From a virus: a stretch of 29,433 nt of DNA. The position numbers were made by a program, and so were the translations under genes. The stretch covers positions 1 to 29,433 of the IMG/VR virus record IMGVR_UViG_3300001460_000082. One strand, written 5' to 3'. The notes beneath the pieces were generated by a model, which was given only the letters and a program-made list of their open reading frames with translations, was not told the DNA's origin and made no database searches. Shown here in pieces: positions 1 to 5,719 of the stretch (position 1 is the stretch's first letter; the number at the start of each line of letters is the position of its first letter).

Positions 1-141
1 GAGGACAATAGACAAAAGAAGCAGGATGACCCAGACAAGTATGGCAAGATACCTAGTTGGAGTTGCAGTAAGTATCAAGGCAACAATGGTTGTGGATGGA
101 CTGCTTGGGGCGACACTGACTGCCCAACAGAATGGCTTTAG
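1..141 (+). CDS. C-terminal end of an unidentified protein with a Cys-rich tail (cut by window edge)
   Basis: An open frame runs from the first base to a TAG at 139-141, giving 46 residues with no start in the window. The visible part is charged (EDNRQKKQDDPDKYGK) and then has three cysteines among tryptophans: WSCSKY, GCGWTAWG and DCPTEWL. That spacing resembles a small C-terminal zinc-ribbon-like tail, but only three Cys are present, so metal binding is a guess. The next gene starts inside its last codons (overlap 132-141), the usual sign of a co-transcribed, translationally coupled phage gene. I do not recognise the family. Its position before a nuclease suggests DNA metabolism, which is inference. 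Confidence 0.6.
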   Translation, partial: EDNRQKKQDDPDKYGKIPSWSCSKYQGNNGCGWTAWGDTDCPTEWL

Positions 142-428
142 AACAAGCAGGTAGTAATCTTGATAAAATTATCGCTAGGGTAAAAGAAAAATATCCTAGC
201 TATAACTGGGATATACCACCTGAACCAGACACAAAATGTAAAAGCCAATTTGGTTGCAATGGAGTACTTAACATAACCTATTACGATAAAGATGGAAATG
301 TTTTTTGTGGCAGAAGATACAAGTTAGTAGCGGATGAAAAGAAGCCATGGTCGTGGGAATATAGAGAATGTCATGCACTGTTAAAAAAAGCAGAACAAGG
401 TGTTGAACCAGATGAGTTACCTTTCTAA
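132..428 (+). CDS. Small Cys-containing hypothetical protein (98 aa)
   Basis: This 98-residue acidic protein starts at the ATG overlapping the upstream stop by 10 bases, and its TAA shares one base with the ATG of the nuclease gene (TAATG). Cysteines sit at about 36, 42, 59 and 80: CKSQFGC, then VFCGRRY, then RECHALL. Together with aromatic residues, this could form a zinc-stabilised fold, but the spacing matches no zinc-finger class I can name. The N-terminus (residues 1-20) looks helical and the C-terminus is acidic. Coupling on both sides suggests it belongs with the neighbouring DNA-processing genes. Function unknown. Confidence 0.75.
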   Translation: MALEQAGSNLDKIIARVKEKYPSYNWDIPPEPDTKCKSQFGCNGVLNITYYDKDGNVFCGRRYKLVADEKKPWSWEYRECHALLKKAEQGVEPDELPF

Positions 429-904
429 TGGGTAGTACATACAAAGATTCGTACAAGGATAGAAATTCTGGTGAAGATATGGCAGACCTTGCTATGCAGA
501 AGTATCTTAAAGACAATGATTGTGTAGAGTATCAAGACTATTTAAGAATAGGAACTGACCCTAAAGAAAATAAATTAGACCTATTCTGGTTTGCAACTAA
601 GGTGTTACTAATACCAGACTACATCCTAGTGCGTAAAGGTTACATCTTTTTTATAGAAGTTAAAGGTACAAACAAACTTAAAGAAGAAGATTACTTTAAG
701 ATACAAGAGATGGCGTTTAAAGGTACAAGATTTAAAGAAGTTAAAGTAGGCATCATGTATTTTAAAACACCAGATGCTGAACCAGTATGGGTTGACCATC
801 TTAAATTAAGAGATTATTGGATAGACCCACGCATACCTATGAAGCATTATCCAGAGTTAGATTTTCAAGGTAACAAAAAAGCATACAAGGAATTACCATT
901 ATAG
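428..904 (+). CDS. PD-(D/E)xK superfamily endonuclease (possible Holliday-junction resolvase-like or VRR-NUC-like)
   Basis: This 158-residue protein has the ordered core of a PD-(D/E)xK nuclease: GEDMA with Glu16 on the first helix, IPDYILV with Asp64, then FIEVKG with Glu77 and Lys79 on the next strand. Asp64, Glu77 and Lys79 would bind the metal and activate water. In phages, single-domain enzymes of this size usually resolve branched DNA or trim replication and recombination intermediates in the cytoplasm. The subfamily cannot be decided by eye. It overlaps the upstream gene by one base, so it is probably translated by re-initiation. It sits 20 bp before the lysin gene. The superfamily call is well supported; the exact substrate is inference. 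Confidence 0.75.
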   Translation: MGSTYKDSYKDRNSGEDMADLAMQKYLKDNDCVEYQDYLRIGTDPKENKLDLFWFATKVLLIPDYILVRKGYIFFIEVKGTNKLKEEDYFKIQEMAFKGTRFKEVKVGIMYFKTPDAEPVWVDHLKLRDYWIDPRIPMKHYPELDFQGNKKAYKELPL

Positions 905-924
905 AATCTATTATTTTATCGTGC

Positions 925-1308
925 ATGATGTACATAACTGGACCATTAACTTTTGATATGTTACAAGAGTACAGATGGTGTAACGATACAAATGAGAAAG
1001 TAGAACATGTTGTTGAGTGGCTACCACTTGTACATAAATACTTTACTATGGATGATTCTAGGAAAGCATTACTTGTTATATACTGCGAAAGTTCTGGCAT
1101 AGAAGCGGCAGTTGGCAAGAATACAAATGGTACAAAGGATGTAGGACTATGGCAATTCAATGATGACACATGGTCCTGGTTAAAAAATAAATTAAACATT
1201 ACAAGTAAAAGAACTAATGCAAAAATATCTACTGCAGTTGCAAGTTGGTTAGTTTACAATGATGGATGGCATCACTGGAATAGTAGTAAACATTGTTGGG
1301 GAAGGTAG
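925..1308 (+). CDS. Lysozyme-like/transglycosylase endolysin (Rpf-like fold)
   Basis: This 127-residue protein carries the signature of a compact lysozyme-like domain: VIYCESSG, with Glu55 as likely catalytic acid, then KDVGLWQFNDDTW (residues 71-83), the G-L-W-Q substrate-cleft motif. The C-terminal SWLVYNDGWHHWNSSKHCWG resembles resuscitation-promoting-factor and phage-lysin domains of actinobacteria. It should cleave peptidoglycan glycan strands, with the holin of the other strand releasing it. There is no signal peptide and no separate cell-wall-binding domain, so it is a single-domain lysin. Two ATGs (925, 928) are possible and no Shine-Dalgarno is visible before either. It is transcribed with the nuclease genes, away from the late lysis cassette. 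An ejected or virion-associated role is possible but less likely. Confidence 0.75.
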   Translation: MMYITGPLTFDMLQEYRWCNDTNEKVEHVVEWLPLVHKYFTMDDSRKALLVIYCESSGIEAAVGKNTNGTKDVGLWQFNDDTWSWLKNKLNITSKRTNAKISTAVASWLVYNDGWHHWNSSKHCWGR

Positions 1309-1314
1309 TATAAT
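1309..1314 (+). promoter_or_regulatory. Candidate -10 box for a leaderless mRNA
   Basis: A perfect TATAAT lies directly after the lysin stop codon, and exactly six bases (AAGATT) separate it from the ATG of the 42-aa gene. Transcription would then begin at or one base from that ATG, which has no Shine-Dalgarno. This is the geometry of leaderless actinobacterial promoters. I see no convincing -35 box. In AT-rich DNA a single TATAAT can occur by chance. Confidence 0.4.
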
Positions 1315-1320
1315 AAGATT

Positions 1321-1449
1321 ATGTCAGTACACGCAAATGGCTTAATGAAAAAAGCACACAAACAAATGAAAGAAAACTTTAAACAAACTGGTTTATATGA
1401 AACTAATGCAGAAAAAGTTAAAAGAGAATCTAAACTAGAGAATCTTTAA
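1321..1449 (+). CDS. Small basic hypothetical protein (42 aa)
   Basis: This 42-residue Lys-rich protein begins MSVHANGLMKKAHKQMKENF and ends SKLENL. It is predicted to be helical, has no membrane segment, and is too small for a domain call. It starts 12 bases after the lysin stop, preceded by a perfect TATAAT at leaderless spacing. Its last 15 bases overlap the 3' end of the phosphoesterase gene on the other strand, so the two transcription units collide here. The coding claim rests on the intact frame and the promoter placement. A nucleic-acid-binding role is possible from its charge but unproven. Confidence 0.5.
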   Translation: MSVHANGLMKKAHKQMKENFKQTGLYETNAEKVKRESKLENL

Positions 1450-2601
1450 GTTATCCCAACCTTTTTTATTAACAGTAAAAGTTAATACTCCAGGATGCGA
1501 CCACATACCAGTTCTTGCAGTAAAGTCTAATGACTTATCTAAACTAGGAGATTGAAACCAAGTCCTATCACCTTGTTGCTTACTTCTAAAATGATGGTAG
1601 TGACCTGTTATCAAAATCTGTGCATCTTTTGCAGGTAGAAAACCATACATCTGACCCTTCCACCAGTTTTCTATTTTGTTTTCAGGATTTCCAGAACCAC
1701 CAGTCATGTGACCATGGGTCCAAGCACAAGGTATATTTTTGATGGTCATAACCTGATGAAATCCATCAGGTACTTTTACAGATACTTTTTTATATCTATC
1801 TGGATTAGCTTTCATTATCTCTTCACATATCTGCAAGTGCATAGTGTCTGTATTGTCTAATCTGTTAGTTACGACTTGACCTTTCTGTGACCTAGATGCT
1901 TCTCCATGATTTCCTGGACAACCTGCCAATATTAATTTATCAGCATGAGGTAGAAATGTTTCTATAGTTTTCATCATCATAGACCTAGCCAACGCATACT
2001 GTTCTATCATTGTTAGTTCAATATTAAATGGTTGGCTATCGTAAAACCCATAACAGTTTTCTGTAAGGTCGCCTAATCCTATCATATAGATTTCATCTAT
2101 CTTTACGCCAGTCTTTCTTAAATCTTTTATACGATTCACTGCATCTTGTAAAGCTATGTCGTATCTTTTAATCGTGTTCTCTACTCCATAATCTTTTTTT
2201 CCAAGTTGCCAGTCTGCCATAAAAAATAAAAAGGCAGTGTCACCTCCGAATGTTTTACTTTTTAATGGTGGTTTTTTCTTTGCTTGTTTAAATAATTCTT
2301 TAAAATATTTATCTTGTCCAGGTCTTTTCTTCTTTACAATACCTTTAAAGGCATAAAAAGTTTCAACTGTGCCACCTTTAAGTTGTGTATTCCATGAGGA
2401 TGCACGAACTGAACCCTCTATTTCATATTGCTCTGGATTAAAACCCCATTCTTTTAATATAGAATCGAATTTATTTCTGTAGTTTGGGTCTGTTCCTACA
2501 TGAGTAATCTCACCTAGACCAGTCTGTTCATTGACTTCTAGTCCTGGTTGCCACCCAGTTTTGTAGAAATTATTACCCCAATCTTCAGGTATATTAGGCA
2601 T
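1435..2601 (-). CDS. Calcineurin-like metallophosphoesterase (nuclease/phosphatase)
   Basis: This 388-residue protein shows the full metallophosphoesterase motif series: MADWQLG (Asp130, with Gln132 where many members have His), GLGDLTE (Asp178), CPGNHGE (Asn231, His232), THGH (296-298) and ITGHYHHF (His335, His337). The family uses a two-metal centre to cleave phosphodiesters or phosphomonoesters. Residues 1-115 form a separate N-terminal region, containing an Arg/Lys-rich stretch, that I do not recognise and that could bind DNA. Phage members are often annotated as SbcD-like exonucleases, and a nuclease role is plausible here. The ATG has an excellent ribosome binding site (AAAGGAGGTATC before it). 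It is the last gene of the late strand, possibly with its own promoter in the 54-bp gap upstream. Confidence 0.85.
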   Translation of the reverse strand: MPNIPEDWGNNFYKTGWQPGLEVNEQTGLGEITHVGTDPNYRNKFDSILKEWGFNPEQYEIEGSVRASSWNTQLKGGTVETFYAFKGIVKKKRPGQDKYFKELFKQAKKKPPLKSKTFGGDTAFLFFMADWQLGKKDYGVENTIKRYDIALQDAVNRIKDLRKTGVKIDEIYMIGLGDLTENCYGFYDSQPFNIELTMIEQYALARSMMMKTIETFLPHADKLILAGCPGNHGEASRSQKGQVVTNRLDNTDTMHLQICEEIMKANPDRYKKVSVKVPDGFHQVMTIKNIPCAWTHGHMTGGSGNPENKIENWWKGQMYGFLPAKDAQILITGHYHHFRSKQQGDRTWFQSPSLDKSLDFTARTGMWSHPGVLTFTVNKKGWDNLKIL

Positions 2602-2616
2602 GATACCTCCTTTGCC

Positions 2617-2636
2617 CTGTTAATACTATTATACAG
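2617..2636 (-). promoter_or_regulatory. Candidate promoter -10 with overlapping imperfect dyad before the phosphoesterase gene
   Basis: On the - strand CTGTATAATAGTATTAACAG contains TATAAT (2628-2633). It also folds as CTGT/ACAG plus TAAT/ATTA with one bulged A and the loop AGT. The Shine-Dalgarno and ATG of the phosphoesterase follow within about 26 bases. A dyad centred on a -10 box is a typical repressor-operator arrangement. There is no good -35 box at 17 bp. Chance occurrence in an AT-rich gap is possible. Confidence 0.35.
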
Positions 2637-2655
2637 GACTAAGCAGACAATTTTT

Positions 2656-2946
2656 CTATTTAGATATTTGTTTTTTAGCGTATGTCTTGACAACTGCAAG
2701 TGCAGCACCACCACCTGCTAATGCAGCTAACTCTAAAGTATTTGCATCAACAGAAATCAAAGGTGCGACAACTAAAGCCCCAAGGAATGCTTCAACGAAA
2801 GTCCATATAGTTCTTTCAAGCATATCTTTAAGTTCTTCACTCATTTTATAACTCCATGATTCGGACCAAGGTGTCCACTTTAAGTCCTTTTTGAACTTAC
2901 CTTCTCGGTTTCTTTTTCTTTTATTTTTTTCAAATAAATCTGACAC
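2656..2946 (-). CDS. r1t-type holin
   Basis: This 96-residue protein has two hydrophobic helices, about residues 46-66 (RTIWTFVEAFLGALVVAPL) and 71-89 (LELAALAGGGAALAVVKTY), separated by a short acidic turn and followed by a basic tail. The pattern matches the two-helix r1t-type holins of Gram-positive phages, which make the membrane lesion that frees the endolysin. The start is a GTG whose first base is the last base of the DUF5675 stop (TAGTG). The first 34 residues are unusually basic (about ten Lys/Arg). Met35 is a second possible start with its own good ribosome binding site, so a long and a short product are likely. It sits between the DUF5675 and phosphoesterase genes. Confidence 0.8.
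   Translation of the reverse strand: MSDLFEKNKRKRNREGKFKKDLKWTPWSESWSYKMSEELKDMLERTIWTFVEAFLGALVVAPLISVDANTLELAALAGGGAALAVVKTYAKKQISK
2842..2855 (-). promoter_or_regulatory. Internal ribosome binding site and start (Met35) in the holin gene
   Basis: Before the Met35 codon (ATG at 2844-2842) the - strand reads TGGAGTTATAAAATG. This is a GGAG Shine-Dalgarno core with seven bases to the ATG, stronger than anything before the GTG start at 2946. Initiation here would give a 62-aa protein starting MSEELKDMLERTIW that keeps both membrane helices but loses the very basic N-terminus. Dual-start holin/antiholin pairs are known from lambdoid phages; its use here is inference. Confidence 0.45.
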
Positions 2947-3536
2947 TATTCTATTACCCTTCCACTAAGTTTTGCTTTTATTGTTAAAACATTTCCATTT
3001 ATTTCCTGCAATTTATCATAAACTGTGGTAGCTAATACAGTGTGGTCTTTAGCTTTGTTATCTACTTCTTTGTCTAGTAATTTATTTATTGTTGTGTATT
3101 CTATACTGACTGGTTTACCTTGTAGTAATTCACCTGCTACTTTTCTGTACATTTTTTTGTACGCCACAGCACTTGAACCTATGAATCCATCTTTAGATAT
3201 GTCTAAATCTTGTTGAGTTTCCCCAATTATTAAACAACCGCTCGTGTGTTCATCTGAATTTCCTGTATGAATTAAAATATAGGTAAAGTTAGGTACATCT
3301 TGTATGTGTAACATACCATAATGTGCGTTTTGGTATCTTTCTGTATACTTAGCGTGGAATCCACCTGTCTTTCTAAAGTTTATATCGTATGTACCTTCTG
3401 GTATGCAGGTTTCGTGCATTACTTTTACCGCTTGATACTGGTCCTCTAATGTATAACACTCAAAGATACCATCAATTAATAAAATTCCATTGGTCGCATC
3501 AGTTCCAAACTGATTTCTAACAACTGTTAGTTTCAC
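2946..3536 (-). CDS. DUF5675-family protein, probable lysis or wall-related enzyme
   Basis: This 196-residue protein begins MKLTVVRNQFG with a GTG start; GGAGG lies five bases upstream, which fixes this start. Features typical of DUF5675 are an N-terminal strand pattern with CYTLED (28-32), CIPEGTYDI (44-52), and the block ILIHTGNSDEHTSGCLIIG (87-105). The His...Thr-Ser-Gly-Cys arrangement is reminiscent of the L,D-transpeptidase active site, with Cys101 as a candidate nucleophile; that parallel is my inference. Residues 150-196 form a charged, probably helical extension. It lies directly upstream of the holin with a one-base overlap, so a role in lysis or peptidoglycan modification is reasonable. 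The family has no firmly established function that I know of. Confidence 0.7.
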   Translation of the reverse strand: MKLTVVRNQFGTDATNGILLIDGIFECYTLEDQYQAVKVMHETCIPEGTYDINFRKTGGFHAKYTERYQNAHYGMLHIQDVPNFTYILIHTGNSDEHTSGCLIIGETQQDLDISKDGFIGSSAVAYKKMYRKVAGELLQGKPVSIEYTTINKLLDKEVDNKAKDHTVLATTVYDKLQEINGNVLTIKAKLSGRVIE

Positions 3537-3587
3537 CTATACCTCCATACTTACAGTTACATATTGTAATGTAAGTTCCTTTTTCAT
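3537..3587 (-). CDS. Possible 16-codon leader peptide before the DUF5675 gene
   Basis: An ATG at 3587 opens MKKELTLQYVTVSMEV and ends in TAG at 3539-3537, immediately abutting the GTG of the DUF5675 gene. The DUF5675 Shine-Dalgarno lies inside its last codons. It has no Shine-Dalgarno itself, but an extended -10 (TGTTATACT) ends seven bases before the ATG, as in leaderless mRNAs. Ribosomes translating it would melt the hairpin at 3549-3576 and end at the downstream start. It could equally be a chance frame. Confidence 0.3.
   Translation of the reverse strand: MKKELTLQYVTVSMEV
3549..3576 (-). promoter_or_regulatory. 12-bp hairpin just upstream of the DUF5675 ribosome binding site
   Basis: The arms are 3549-3555 (ACTTACA) with 3570-3576 (TGTAAGT), then 3557-3561 (TTACA) with 3565-3569 (TGTAA). 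There is a single bulged base at 3556 and the loop is TAT. The stem ends two bases before the GGAGG of the DUF5675 gene (3542-3546). There is no U-run after it, so it is not a typical terminator. It could control translation, mRNA decay, or protein binding. Confidence 0.5.
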
Positions 3588-3591
3588 TAAT

Positions 3592-3608
3592 GTAAGTATA
3601 ACACTTAC
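3592..3608 (-). promoter_or_regulatory. Extended -10 promoter (TGTTATACT) inside a GTAAGT/ACTTAC dyad
   Basis: The - strand reads GTAAGTGTTATACTTAC: a 6-bp inverted repeat with a 5-nt centre that covers the extended -10 element TG-T-TATACT (3595-3603). The same GTAAGT/ACTTAC half-sites recur as the outer arms of the hairpin at 3549-3576. This looks like a promoter covered by an operator, placed to drive the DUF5675-holin-phosphoesterase end of the late strand. There is no clear -35, which an extended -10 can tolerate. Confidence 0.45.
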
Positions 3609-3646
3609 TTGCCCCCACAGCATCCACCACCACAACATTCACTCAT
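3605..3646 (-). CDS. 13-residue Cys/Gly mini-protein MSECCGGGCCGGK
   Basis: The frame reads MSECCGGGCCGGK and stop. It starts one base after the TAA of the 62-aa membrane protein gene. The last codons of that gene (encoding RKGE) supply an almost ideal ribosome binding site, AAAGGAGAATAAC-ATG, with six bases between AGGAG and ATG. The peptide has two vicinal cysteine pairs separated by three glycines (CC-GGG-CC), which could bind a soft metal or a bis-thiol reagent, or form disulfides. Strong initiation signal plus non-random composition argue that it is translated, although it is far below usual gene-calling limits. Its stop codon lies within the dyad at 3592-3608. Function unknown. Confidence 0.5.
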   Translation of the reverse strand: MSECCGGGCCGGK

Positions 3647-3647
3647 G

Positions 3648-3836
3648 TTATTCTCCTTTCCTAAATCCTATTGTTAATAACCAAACAGCTAATGTAATTA
3701 CAGTAGCTAGTCCTGTCACTTGTTGTGCAGAACCAGTTAAGGTCAGTGTTGCGATTACTAAACCAACTAAAGTCCACGAAAGGTTTAATGTTTCTTTAAT
3801 TATACTTACTAACCATGACCATATTTTTTTTATCAT
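3648..3836 (-). CDS. Small two-helix membrane protein in the lysis-like cassette (62 aa)
   Basis: This 62-residue protein has a basic, amphipathic start (MIKKIWSWLVSIIK) followed by two hydrophobic stretches, about 19-35 and 40-56, and a short RKGE tail. That is the architecture of a small holin, antiholin or pinholin, but I see no family signature. The ATG overlaps the stop of the 628-aa gene by four bases (ATGA) and has AGGAG six bases upstream. Its own last codons form the ribosome binding site of the 13-aa gene. With the r1t holin and the XhlA-like protein it makes at least three small membrane proteins in 3.3 kb, so one may be an antiholin. Confidence 0.65.
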   Translation of the reverse strand: MIKKIWSWLVSIIKETLNLSWTLVGLVIATLTLTGSAQQVTGLATVITLAVWLLTIGFRKGE

Positions 3837-5719
3837 AAACTTCTCCTAAATACGAAAGCTGCCATACTAGCTATTCTAGTCAAAATAACTGGCACTACAA
3901 CTTCTTGTGCTTTTTCTCTCTGGTCTTGTGTCATGTCATCACCAATGTTTGATAGTGTGACATCTTCAAAATCTAAATCAACAAATATTTCTATAGGGTT
4001 TTCTATAAACGCTTCGTAAGTTTTTTCTGTTACAACATCAGCAAGTGTGTAGTTCTCTACAGCTGCGTTCTCTACAGCTCTCTCTACATATTCTTCTACA
4101 GCTTCTGCTATTACTTCATCATCTTTTACAGATTCAGCAATAATAGCTACATCTTCTGCTTCTACTTGTAGTACTTCAGCTACAACTTCTACCTGTTCTT
4201 CAGTAAGCTCTGCAACATCTGCAATAGCTTCCTCAACAACAGCTTGTACTATCTCTTGAACTTCTACAGATACTTGTTCCAAGTTCTGTACACCAACATC
4301 ATTAACTTCTTCTAAGACCTCTGATGCTTCTTCATTGGTAAGCTCTTCGACATACTCTTGTATTGCTTCTTCTTTAGCTTCTTCATACTCTACTAACTCC
4401 TCTTCTGTAAACTCTTCTATCTCTTCTTCTGTTGCTATTTCTAACTCAATAACAATAATTTCTTCTATCTCTGCAACTTCAACAGCGACTTCCTCTTCAG
4501 TAAGTTCTATCTGTTCCAGGTCCTGTTCCTGGGGTATCTCTCCAGTGACATCCTCGTTAACAATTTCCTGTATTGGCTCATCCAAAACTTCCTTGACATC
4601 TTCTTCAACTTCTTCATCTATAATCTCCTCTTCTATTTCATCTTGTATTGGTACTTCATCCACGATTTCGGTAACAATATCTTCCAAATCAAATTCAATA
4701 ATCTCGAACTCAATAGGTAGTTCTTCAAACTCCAGTATTTCTTCTTCAAATACAATAATTTCTTCTTCAAGAATCTCCTCTTCGAGTATGTCGAGTACCA
4801 CAGTATCATCTTCAAGAATGATGATTTCCATTTCTTCTTCAAGTTCAAGTAACTCTTCTTCAGTAAGTTCAATGTATTCTTCATCAATAATCTCATCTTC
4901 ATATTCTATAACTTCTTCTATTATAATAATGCAATCACCACGCTCTATTTGTGCATTAGTCATAAAACAACCAAACATATCCTCATTATCTATACGCTCT
5001 TGGTCACGCTCAATAGTGCCATCATTAACATCAGCTTGTGTATAAGTTTTATCAACACCTTCTACCACTATATCTACAATAATTTCTTCAGGTAATGGAG
5101 GTGGTGGAGGTGGTGGTATGTAAGGTTCTGGCTCAGGTTCTGGTTGAGGAGGTACAGTTGTAGTAGTTGTGGTAGTTGTAGTAGTGGTAGTTGTAGATGT
5201 TGTAGTAGTTGTTGGAGTAGGAGTAGCGTAAGTAATAGCTATATCATCTAGTCCTACATAATCACTATAAAAATTAAGGTTTATTTCTTTTATAAATTTG
5301 CCTGATGTTTCTGTGTAACTAAACTCTTTATCTTCCCAAGCAGGACTTTCATCAGGTTTATTAGCAGTAAATGTATTAGCTATCCATCCACTATCTGTAT
5401 CATCTGTATATAAATACTTTATATCCCAGTCATTGTTTAGTCCACTAAGGTCAACAGCAAAAGTTTGTATGTCTGTTCTTTCCCACCATAATCTAAGGAC
5501 ATGTCCACTACCAGAGTTACGATTGTATTCTAAACAATAACCAACACATAAATGAGTGCCATCATATAGATTTGTTACAGAGTTTTCTGCACCACCACTA
5601 TCGTAAGATATTACAGATGTCCAACCATTTTCATCAAAAGATTCTGTAACTGTTGTTACTTCATTTGCAAATACAGGTGTAGGTATTAATAAAAATAGTG
5701 CAAGACATAATCTCCACAT
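3833..5719 (-). CDS. Secreted Thr/Pro-linker, Glu-rich protein of unknown function (628 aa)
   Basis: Residues 1-18 are a clear signal peptide (MWRLCLALFLLIPTPVFA, with the A-N junction as cleavage site). Residues 19-165 look like a compact beta-rich domain with two Cys (58, 62). A Thr tract (169-188) and a Pro/Glu-Pro stretch (189-210, including seven consecutive Pro) form a wall- or surface-type spacer. Residues 211 to about 590 are extraordinarily acidic, alternating Glu/Asp with Ile/Leu/Val. The end (596-628) is amphipathic to hydrophobic with a terminal FRRSL, a possible membrane anchor. I infer export from the infected cell or display on its surface. The start overlaps the XhlA-like stop by one base. 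Similar Thr-Pro linkers occur in surface proteins of actinobacteria, so capture from a host is possible. It is not a recognisable spanin or lysin. Confidence 0.7.
   Translation of the reverse strand: MWRLCLALFLLIPTPVFANEVTTVTESFDENGWTSVISYDSGGAENSVTNLYDGTHLCVGYCLEYNRNSGSGHVLRLWWERTDIQTFAVDLSGLNNDWDIKYLYTDDTDSGWIANTFTANKPDESPAWEDKEFSYTETSGKFIKEINLNFYSDYVGLDDIAITYATPTPTTTTTSTTTTTTTTTTTTTVPPQPEPEPEPYIPPPPPPPLPEEIIVDIVVEGVDKTYTQADVNDGTIERDQERIDNEDMFGCFMTNAQIERGDCIIIIEEVIEYEDEIIDEEYIELTEEELLELEEEMEIIILEDDTVVLDILEEEILEEEIIVFEEEILEFEELPIEFEIIEFDLEDIVTEIVDEVPIQDEIEEEIIDEEVEEDVKEVLDEPIQEIVNEDVTGEIPQEQDLEQIELTEEEVAVEVAEIEEIIVIELEIATEEEIEEFTEEELVEYEEAKEEAIQEYVEELTNEEASEVLEEVNDVGVQNLEQVSVEVQEIVQAVVEEAIADVAELTEEQVEVVAEVLQVEAEDVAIIAESVKDDEVIAEAVEEYVERAVENAAVENYTLADVVTEKTYEAFIENPIEIFVDLDFEDVTLSNIGDDMTQDQREKAQEVVVPVILTRIASMAAFVFRRSL
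5156..5215 (-). repeat. ACN triplet tract encoding the poly-Thr linker
   Basis: Twenty codons of almost pure ACN (ACT, ACA, ACC), interrupted by one Ser codon, form a low-complexity trinucleotide tract within the 628-aa gene. It is followed by a GGN/CCN-like tract encoding poly-Pro (about 5091-5120). Codon choice varies, so it is an imperfect repeat; length change would stay in frame only in steps of three. Confidence 0.6.

Noticed and set aside
1411-1450. Bidirectional terminator between convergent units
   Set aside because: The inverted repeat TTAAA(A)GA/TCTTTAA is short and AT-only with a bulge, and the loop is long; too weak to call.
4335-5045. Long + strand frame encoding a Ser-rich 236-aa protein
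   Set aside because: It is the antisense shadow of the Glu-rich region of the 628-aa gene; Glu codons read on the other strand give Ser-rich frames, and there is no ribosome binding site.
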